Assembly (NCBI GenBank): GCA_026874595.1
Contig: CM049306.1
Location: 58,536,019 to 58,600,018, forward strand
Source: Sipunculus nudus
Lineage: Eukaryota; Annelida; Sipuncula; Golfingiida; Sipunculidae
DNA length: 64,000 nt
Direction of reading: 5' to 3'
Of the stretch, positions 50,212 to 60,947 are shown in pieces. The position numbers and the translations under genes are program-made. The notes below the pieces were generated by a model. It had not been told where the DNA came from. It did no database searches and was given only the letters and a program-made list of their open reading frames with translations. How positions within the stretch are numbered: the first letter of the stretch is position 1; every line of letters starts with the position of its first letter.

Positions 50212-53200
50212 GAAAGTTGTGTAAATTCATAGTTTTGCAAAAAAAATATTACTATAAATCAATCAATCATATGTGAAAAGCCGAACACATCAACTTGGCA
50301 GTTATGGTTATTTAGTAACATGCATGATTATATATTGATATATATTGCAGCCATGCAGACACCTAATGTTCGAGTGAAAATTAAACCTGAAAGGTTTGTA
50401 TGTCCAGAAATCCGTTGACTGTTGGGGGAACTTCAAATGTGAATAAAACTTGCGTTGCAACTGTGCAAACATGACATAAGACGTCAGACTGAAGGATCAC
50501 TGCATTGTACACAAACTAAATGTAGCATTCCACATATTGTTTATAACGAAATCATTCCATAAATGCAAAATGGGTTACATGCAAATGCACGTTCATACCC
50601 TTAATTTGAATATAAGAAGACCATTTGATTCATGTGTGATTACGCAGAAATTTAAATAATGTATAAAGGAGTTTACAACTGCAATGGGTTTTACGATTAC
50701 ATTAATAATTCTGCAAGCAAATATTGATCCAAAGTTTCTTGTGATAACCTTCAGAAATTAATATTCAGAGGAACGCACTGTTTATTCCTATTTGGTTGAT
50801 CACCTGTTACGACAGCTTACGAAAGATGGTTATCTGATTTGACCATCTGAGTTAACCATATTGGACACAAAATACCACATTATTTTGAAGTATGTCCTTT
50901 ACAAACCTTTGTAAGGCCATTTAGAGATATCGAACACATTTGACTTAATTCAAATGTGGATTTAGATGAGATACAAGTTTTTAAAAAATACAGAACAAAG
51001 TGAATAATTTGTGAAGCTTCACAGAAGATTTTATCTATCGTAAGATAGATGTCGCCACAGCAGGATTCTAGTGCCATTCTGAGTGCTACAGATCCAAGCC
51101 AGAAGAAAACAAAATGTGAAAAAGATACAGGTTTGTAAAACCGTCGTCCTTAGATCAAGTATGAGAAAAACGCCAATATGTTGTAAACATCCAGCCGCAA
51201 GGTCATCAGCTGATAAGAACTATTTCTATTCACAATCTATTTAAGCAAATGTCAAAATTTTATTATTACGACTTCTAGAGTTTAAATGGTGAACGATAAA
51301 ATACATTTGTTATTCAAACAACTTTTACTAATCGTGATATTTGTGACTTAACTTTGTTTTTTTCAAGTGGTTTGACAGACCATGTATAAAAGTATAAAAG
51401 TATAAAAGTAGGAAGATCAATGCTTGTACCCTGCCCTGTAATGGACCTACTGAGCACAGCCAGTTATACCAACATACACCTAATGAATATGTTAATAAGT
51501 TTCTGACTTTACCTTACCCTAATCAAATGGATTTCGGTTGTGTAACCAGGACACGATGTTATAATACTCGGCCAATCGCCTGAAACTTGTAAAACTGTCT
51601 TGAGGATTAGATTTCGTTGAGTCTCAAGCCTACTGCTGAACGAAATGTGCCCTTATTATTTTATATAATATGTTTAGTTAATTCATACATTATTTCAAAT
51701 ACCCTAATTAAACATTCTGTGGTCTAATTGTGATACCTAAGATTAATTTAAATAATATAAAAGGTATTTTTCTGGACTGTAATATTCTGCATTAGTTGCT
51801 CAATAACAAGGTTTTTATTTGTCAACAGTGCATATAAACTAAAAGACTCGTATATCTTCTCAAATGCTAGATTATCAGCAACAGCAATAGTTTTTGCATA
51901 CCCTGTGCATGAAAACAGGGCTTAACGGTTCCTCAGCATATAATTCCTCCACGTCTAGAGACCATTGACCGCAACCATCAATACCATTAAGAGTGGTTAC
52001 TGCTTAGCATTAGTTTTTCAAAACTACTAGCACAGTCTATGTAAATCCGATAAAATTTGAAGTAATTATACTTGATTATTGACTTACGTAAATTAGTGGC
52101 CTAACTGTTAACAAATACCTCCTTCACTTTTTACATAACCCCTCTACACAAAAGGTAGAACTTAGGACACTTCGTGAGGTATTTGGTATTTGAAGGACAT
52201 CTCGGAAAATGCTAAAGATATGACCAATATGCATTTACTGGTCTAGAAAACTTTAAAGTTAGAAATTCCTACTATCCTCGATGGATTTTTTATTGACATT
52301 GTGCCACCCGACTCTTAACATGACGACTCAATGCTTATTTCCAGGGCGATCGACCTTGGTTCAGACTGGACAAAGCCATCGTTTCCATAAAAACTGTATC
52401 AGTTTGCACAAGGCAGCGACACCTGCATGACAAACCAATATTTTCTATCGTACCGATGTGTCGGTTATCTGGCAGAGGCAGTGGCGTCCATTGATCTCGA
52501 AGGGCGGCGTGGGGTGGGGTGGGGATGGATTAGGTGGGGTGATGGGGATGACGCGCGGGAGTGGGAGGGTAAAATTGGGACAACTCTTTTTTAACCAGAC
52601 ATAAATGAACATTGTATCTTCTGTGTGACAAATAAATAAAAGTTAAGTATAAGGTTTTTTTTTTAAAAAAAAAAAGAATTTTGTTTCAAGTAACCAGAGT
52701 TAGATATATAATATTTCATAGTAGACTAAGAAATGGAACCAATGACTGTTATTTTTCTAATTAGTAATATATTTATTTTCCAATATTTAAGTATTATTTT
52801 TCACCTTTAAAGGGACTAGGAATTTCTGTTCTCATATCACTGATATTCTGATCAAATCATTTCAATCCACAAGACCGAATGAGTTTTGAATTTCCTAATG
52901 TAAAATAATAACGATAAAATATTTTGTTCCTCTTTTCCTTTCATTTAAAAATCATTGTTAAAAATTTCAGATTGTTATATGACATAAGAAACATTAATCT
53001 CTGATGAATTTATAACTGGTAACAACGCATGCGCATGTTTATAGGATTCTCTTTGCTAAGGTATTTGCAGCACATACTGTATTTTCTAGATTTTTTTTAA
53101 GTACACTGAATTATTAACATTTTACTTCGAAAAATTTAGGGTATTCGTGTTTTAAGGCAATGTTAATGTTGCCTAATGCACAAACAGCTCAAACTATGTG

Positions 53201-56200
53201 CGTTCAACAATGAGAATGAACTTTGTTCCCTGGGATACTTTTTATCTGACGTTCATCAAATACACCAGAGGCTAGACAACTTGAAAAATGAGTTGATGCA
53301 ATCAATACAAGCGTTAGCACTTGGTAGCCAAAGTACGTTTTAAGTTAAAGCACTGATGGGACATACTGAGCAAAAGCGTAGCTGTATCAATTTTAGTTGT
53401 AAAGGCCAATTGAATTGTCAATTTTGTATAATAGACAATCAAGATTTCCAGTATAATATAATGACTTGTGTTTAGAAGCTGATTGACTCGAGCACCACTA
53501 GGTACCGAGCAGTCTGGCTTTGCTATCTCTGCATCCAGCCGGCGGCAAATCAATCTCTGAACTGTCCATATTTCAATATTGTTTAAAACTCTATAAACCG
53601 GTCTTGCTGTTATGCAGCCCGGAGCATTCAATATATACAAAACTATCTTCCACTAATCAGCTTCCTTTAGTTGTTTAAGATTTATTTGATATTGTAATTT
53701 TTGGACATTTGCAGAGATCATGCAGTGATAGGAAGTACCGACATCGAAGGATCAAAACGCAACGTCGCTATGAACGCTTGGCTGCCACAGATATCCCTGT
53801 GACAACTTTCCTGACATCTCTTGCTCTGAAGTCAAAAGGATCCATTGGCCATGTTTTCTGTTTGCATTATCAAAAAGTGGGATGAATTCCCTATATAACA
53901 GTTGACAACATGTGCCAAGGGTTTATCTCCTGGCAAAATAATATGCAGACATGGGGGTTTATTGCCTCCGCACGTGAATTAGGACACAGCCATGATAGGT
54001 AAAAACGCCTCATTATCAACTGGAGCACAGTAGTTTTGGGGTTAAACCCCCAGTACAACAAGTAAAACACGGGAACAGTCGGCCAACCCATACACGTAAA
54101 CAAGAATACCGGCATAACGGTCAAAGTCTCTGGTACGGGAATTAGAATACAGCAATGGTTGGGAATCCCCTGGAAATTAAGGTAGAATTCTAGTTTTTGT
54201 TAATTGCTGGTTTATAGGCCTGGCTGGCTGTGCTAAAATCATATATGTTCGGTATTTCATCACAATGTGTTTTGCAGAAAATATATAGGTTCTTCCGAAT
54301 ATGAACCATTACAAATTTATCATAAAATATTACTATTGCTTGTTGAGACACAATTCTCCAAGAGATAAAATATCCAGCTGCCTTTTCATTGCTATGTTAA
54401 TGCTGACATCGAATGTCAAAATGTCCGCCGTCTTAAATCCGGATAAAATATTATAAGGTGCACATAACGTACAAAAAAAAATTCTCAAGACGTCAGTCTT
54501 ATATATTTAGAATTTTCTTTATGTTTTTTAAAATGGGGCCAATTTTTTAATATTAACACTACTACGCAAAAAAACTGCAACAAAAATAGAGACATTATAA
54601 TAAACATTTCCTACTTACGTATCTACAGTTCCTTACATTTTTAAAAGTAAAATAGTTTCTCGAAATTTCACACTGTGCAAAATACAATTGTTTTGGCGAG
54701 TACCTGACATGAATCATTGGAGAATTCGTTGTAACCTGAATATTTTCCTTCTATTTTATTAAATACCAAGAACCTTAAAGCGATCAGAATATTACGTATT
54801 ACGTTGTTCACAGAATGATTCATCTGAATTAAATGAAACGTTTGAATAAAAAGAGGAGGCGGCAGGGGCTGGGTTACACCAACTACACCTGAGTAATAAC
54901 ACATGCATGAAACCAAAGAGCAAGGGGATTGAGCAAACCAAATACCAATTTGTCATACAAATCAATGTGTCTGGCTTTGAGTTTTCTTATGTTTTATTTT
55001 TCTGCTCCAACAAGCGGAGATGCATGGCTTAAAGACTAGGGCCAGCATGCCCTTGGCCACCGCAACACCCGTGCATTTGTTACCTGTGCCGCGCAGAAAC
55101 AACAGAGAAACAGAGAGAAGGGTGATTTCACAATGCAAAGCCGACCGAGGTGCTCTATATATAAATATATACAGTCGGTACAATCGGACGGCCTCGTGGT
55201 TAACGAAATTACATGTTTGTGTGCTCGTGTGTATGAGTATTTATCTGTATGTGGATATATCATACAGTCTATATACGACACCTTTTCAACTTTTCTTTGA
55301 ACCAGGGTCTCAACCAGAAGAAAGATTAAACCAAACAACTACTTTATAATTGCATTACCTATCGTTTTTAGTACCGTAGATTACGAATAATAATAAATAT
55401 AAAAATAACAGACTGCAATTATCGGAAAAGAAAAAAATACAATGAATGTGAAGAGTGCAGAAAGTAAACGGTTCCGCAGGTGCCTGATTTAATGCACATG
55501 ATATGATATGATAATTTTTGCATCACATAACCTAAATGATACAGCGATAGCGCAACAGGTAATGGTACATTCATAGTTTTTCAGGATAATTGTTTTTATT
55601 TTAAATATGAGACAAATTGTTATGGACCAGAATAATGAAATGAAAATTGGACAGATTAATTATGAACTTAAAGTCTTTCACCTTTACTGGTACTATAATA
55701 CACTGGACAAGTGGGCATCTTATCTCAATATCTGAGACCGTCGTCGTAATCCAGGCGTTAGAGTGCACTGTGTACATAATAGCCTTAGAAAATGCAGTGT
55801 TCACTTACAGTGTAAAATTGATGAGTTTTTAGAGTTTCACAGGAAGGTGAGGATAAATCAGCCGTACCTTACAATTCTGTGGATATGGAATTTATTAAAC
55901 CTTTGTATTTTTTTATCAACATAATACAATAATACATCCTAGGTGTTATTTAAGTAACTTTAAAATAATGCATGTACAGTAGGTACATTGGTATTAAGCT
56001 ATTAAACCCCCGTAACACTACAGGCGTAATGTGCCAAAATACCATCGGAATGAAAATTCTTTGTATATTCCTGGATTTACTAAGTGCATTCTAAAAATTC
56101 TGCCTTCTTATTGCATTCCAAATATTCGGGCCCATTCTTGTGGCCGACCGAATGTTTTGCTCATGCTCAAAATATTCTAGGTGCATTCGAAGTGATGAAA

Positions 56201-59200
56201 TATCAAACGGCATTCGAAATGTATTCTAACTGCACTATGACTGCTTTCTAAATATTCTTAGGGCATTCCAACAGCATTCCAAACATTCTGATCGCATTCA
56301 AGGGAGAAAATAAACGGCAGGCCGTTTTAAATCCTGTCAGAATGTCCTAAATGCGCCTCGAATGAGTCTAAATGCAACTCGAATGCATTTCGGTTGCTGC
56401 CGCCATCTATTCCGATAGTAAAAGAATATAGCTGGAATGCACACTGAATGCCGCCGGAATCTTTCTTTCGGATTGCCGCTCGAATGCCGACGGAACGTCC
56501 CGATTGGCCTTTAAATGAGTCAGGACGTAATTCAGAACAACGCCAAATCGCATAAATACGATTTTTAGAATTCCTGAACGTTCGGCAGCTATTCCTGGAG
56601 CTTTCTGACTCCATTCCAGGTGAATTCGTACAGCATTCGAGGCACCTTCCGACCAGACTTATTCGGCCAGCAAAAGCACCGCACTCATGCGGCATTCAAA
56701 GTGCATTCTAAATATTCTGATTCCATTTTAACAGCATTCTCAGTATCCTACTATGTTCAAGCTGCATTCGAGAGCTAATACACTCTGAATGTGCAAGAAT
56801 CATTTGAGGCGGGTTCGAAGCGCATTCTTAGTATTCCAATGGCATACATACAAAGCTGTAAGTATTTAGGTCAATTTGAAATTCCCTCCCGAATGTGGCG
56901 CGATTTTTAAAAAATTCTTCATTCCAGTTTGTTCTGCTTGATATCGAATGTGTAAAGGGGATTATGCACGGAATGTGGATCCGTCATGCGGAATGCAGAA
57001 AAAAAAATTGATATTGACTAAATAAATACGGTGAGATTCCATATCCACGGCATGCGGAATAGGTATCCGACAAAAAGAATCGCTACATGAAACGATTTTT
57101 GCCAGTCCCGCATGGTATCCAAGAGCGACACAGAGCCAATATGCATGTTGGCGTGCGGGTACATAGGAAATCTCTTAACACGTATTCCGCATTCCGAACA
57201 TAAAAAAACCTTATAGCTTTACCTGGCACCTATCAGTTAATCGGTTCTTACGACATTTATAAATATCTGTCACCGGTTAGTCAATTACCTTTTCCTTATT
57301 ATTGCGCATTCATTTTAATTCAGACTCATACTACAGTGGAATGCACTGAAATTTGAATTTATTCTGTAAGATTAATTTCCACACTATCAATCACCAGGGT
57401 GACGGTCTTAAAATATATTATGATATGAAAAACATATAGGCAAAAATCAATTACATTTTCACAATAGCACAAACGTGTGACTTTTGTCTGTGCACTAGAC
57501 CAATTATCGGCAACAGTGAGATGTTTTGATAATAGAATGAGATATTTTTTATTTGTTTTGGTTTAATTCCAGTTATTTAAGTCAATGCTTCTATCCTTTA
57601 TAACAGTTTCCTTTTCAGAAGTGATGTTTTTAATATTTCCAAATTACACATATCTCTTGCAGAAGCGGATCCAGGGGGGGTCCAGGGGGTCCGGACCCCC
57701 CCCTTTTTCACCCGAAGCAACCTTTTTTAAGGGGTTTTAGACGTAATTTTAAGGCCTGGACCCCCCCTTTTCCAGACGTGATGACCTTTTTTTAGGATTT
57801 TCATTAGTCCTCCTGGGTTGGACCCCCCCTTTTCCTAAATCCTGGATCCGCCCCTGTCTTGTCATACAGCAGCGATATTATTCGCCTGTTGTTAAATTTT
57901 CTTCTGTGGAAAACAAGATGGATATGTCGAGTGATAAAGGTATGTGAAAACCACCTCAGATCTCAGAGTGGCTTCTATAAACACTCCCTATATAAACATG
58001 CAGTAGTCTAATTACATTCTCCCTAATAATCCATTGCTTTAAACAAATGAAATTAATCATTAGATGGAATGGCATGACTCCACTTCGTTTGGAGTGTAGG
58101 TGGGATCTGTGAAAAATAAAAGCTGATAAAACCTGTTTCATTGATACATTATTGCTGCCTTTTCTAACGAGATACATTACATGTTTTTCGCGGTCATTTG
58201 AACTACCTTAGTCGTAATCACTGTGACAGTGCACAGTGAGAAAACACGCCTCTCATGTAAGCATAGGGACACGTCGAGAGCAATCCCTGTGATACTCGCC
58301 TCGTACCCGTTCATATCAGGGGAACCGCATCCTTTTCGTGGAGCAGGGGCGGGTAAAGATATTAGAGTATGGAACTCATATAGTAATCCCGCAAAACCTA
58401 GGGGGTATAAAGGCTTTGAATACCTTGGCTCTAACGGTGCATTTTGGGTATACAAAAATATTTTGTTGCAAAATCCAGCTGTTCTTTTCGATATTGGGCA
58501 TGTAATATTCTATTTTTGATTGTTCTGGTCAAAAATAAAGGCCTAAATTCGCCCCTGTGAAGTATTACACTATTTACCAGTAGAAAATCTTTATGTCTGC
58601 CAGATGCAACGCTAAACTTGCGACTTTACGTGTATTAAATACTTTTTTTCATCAAGCAGAAATGAGGCACGTTTGAACGATAATTATGAGATAGACGGTC
58701 TTTCAAAGCTTTCTTTAAGCCACGTTTAGGAAGATCAATCTAGTTGGGTAAAGATTTAGTAACATACGAAACTGTCACTATTTGCTTGAGATCTAAGAAA
58801 TAATCTCTTCACCCCAACTCTTTGGGCCCCAGGTGTTCAACTGGCCAAATAATGCATGGGTGTTGTATGTCTGTGCGTCGGACGCAAGTAATATGTTTTT
58901 TACACATGCAGCAGCACCTCGGGATAGCTACGTCATGGCTCATACAAACGTCAGGTTGAACTGTGATGACTAATATTTCAGATACAAGGTTTACCAGAGG
59001 ATATGAACTAAATAAGACGAAAAAATCACACATTTTATAGGCATAGTGGATTTAAATGCAACAAGAGAATGCTTCTTTAATATAAAAACAGTAACTTGTA
59101 TGCTAGATCCGGAAGTTGTTAAATATAAATTATGTCTTGATTATACACTATGATATTATTTATTTATATTATTTATATCTGTATGGGAATCTTGAAAATG

Positions 59201-60913
59201 TCTGTTAAAAATTAGAATGTGTACATTGATTGAATCTATAATCGAATGCTTTTTTTGTGTGGGCAAGTGTGTTTACGCGCTTGTAAAAGATTTACCTGAA
59301 TGTAAGCTTAATTTACTTTAAGGTAAAATAATTAATATGTAATTTAGACAAGCCATAAAATGAGCCTCTAAAGGCTACATGTGTTCTCCAGAAGGTGTAC
59401 GTGGACGCTTATGGATGACAGAGGAGAGGCGCGTACAGATTGTACAGTCAGTATGACACAATGACACGAAGAAAGACAGCAACAACACAGTGTTAGTGAA
59501 AGATAGAGTGTGAATCTGGGCTTCTACAGTTATTAAGACAGCAGAAAATGTTATGAAGACTCAGTTATTCATTGCTACAAGTCAGATATATGGCACTACA
59601 TACAGTGGTAGCTAAGACGGATTTGAAATGTGATAAAAAAAGAGTGTGCGACCAGCTGCTGATAATAACTTGTTACAAGGTATTATTAGACTAGAAGTGA
59701 ACATACTTGTACTTACTATGTTCCTGTTTTTTAGGATCCTTCTTTCTCACCAGCCTCGGGCTTCGTTTACTTGGTGTGGCAGGTTTCTGATAAACCATGA
59801 CAACAAATAAAACATATTTAGCTAAGTACAGATGAAATTATTCTTCTACATTAAAAAAAACAATAATTAAAAGAGACACGTGTCGTTATTGACTGCCATA
59901 CATGATGGATTTTAAATTCATTATAAAGGCCAAAACATGCTAGCTCGGGGTTGCACGCTGTCGCGAAAGTGGTATTTACTTGGTAAATGTCATAAAAATC
60001 ATAAAATAGTCTTGATAAGAATATGCATTATATTATCTTTCAAATTAACACATGTTAATGAAAATATACAATCAGGTACATATATTTACAAATGTGCCCG
60101 GAAAGTACCCACAGGACGTATGTGTAGATAAATATATACATGTATGTAAAAAGGCTACAATATTTATATAAATGTGTATTTGCACATATACAAAAATGTA
60201 GGTGCACAAATATTGTTAGTGTTTTGTTCTGTCAAGTACCCCTTGGCGAAACCCATTTTCCACCAAAACTAGTGTGTTTTAGCCTGAAAGGCAAATAATA
60301 ACGTCATTAATTTACGTACGGTTTGTGTATACACAAATTTTACTTTTGTATGATTTTATGGTAGCCACGTACAGGCGGTGAGAGCTCTCGACACTGTTCT
60401 TGTGGGATTTTAGAGACAGAAGGCTCCCTCTGCCGGGTGCCCCCGGAACTAGATGTTGGTCGTCTGCCACTACTCGGGGAGTCTCTTGCAGCATCACCAA
60501 CGCTGGAGTCTCGGTGTCGGCTGCTTGTGGAAACATCGCGTGGGCGTCTGGAGGCACTGACCTCACGTGTCCGAGATTCCCTGTGGGAACCAGAGGCACC
60601 GGAGTCTCGCTGCCGTGACGATGAGCGTCCAGATTCTGGGGCCCGGCTACCACTCCCAGATGACAGCTCCCTCTGTCGGCTGGAGGAGCGACTCCGTCGA
60701 CTCCGGTGACTTGAGTCAGAAAAGGAGTCTGGTGGGGACAGGGTGTTTGAACGAGACTGTCGGGCAGAATGACCGTCATCCCGCTCCTCTAGTTTGTGCC
60801 AGTGAGGTTTGTTGTCAAGGTGCGAGTCATCTGGCAAAAGAACACACAAATCATTTAATAAACAGGATGAAAAAAATAAGGTCCTGATCATAGGGACCTT
60901 TTTTCCCCTTTAT

Positions 60914-60947
<34 letters not shown>

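Larger units (their letters stand above)
48282..59716 (-). other. Intron 3 of the Piccolo-like gene (11.4 kb)
   Basis: Contains TA microsatellites (about 48896-48954 and 50163-50209), a GA tract near 49195, an 11-bp x3 repeat TATAAAAGTA near 51385-51410, a GCATTC/GAATGC-rich kilobase (56030-57010) and a GC-rich MITE (57660-57856). Further small or alternative exons cannot be excluded, but exons 3 and 4 join in phase without them. Confidence 0.65.

Noticed and set aside
56327-56695. 122-codon minus-strand open frame
   Set aside because: It follows from the GAATGC-biased composition. No domain and no splice context.
60312-60887. Several overlapping frames (155, 90, 106 and 72 codons) at the RS-rich exon
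   Set aside because: They are shadows of the GC-rich exon 2. Only the frame that completes C2A and keeps splice phase is supported.
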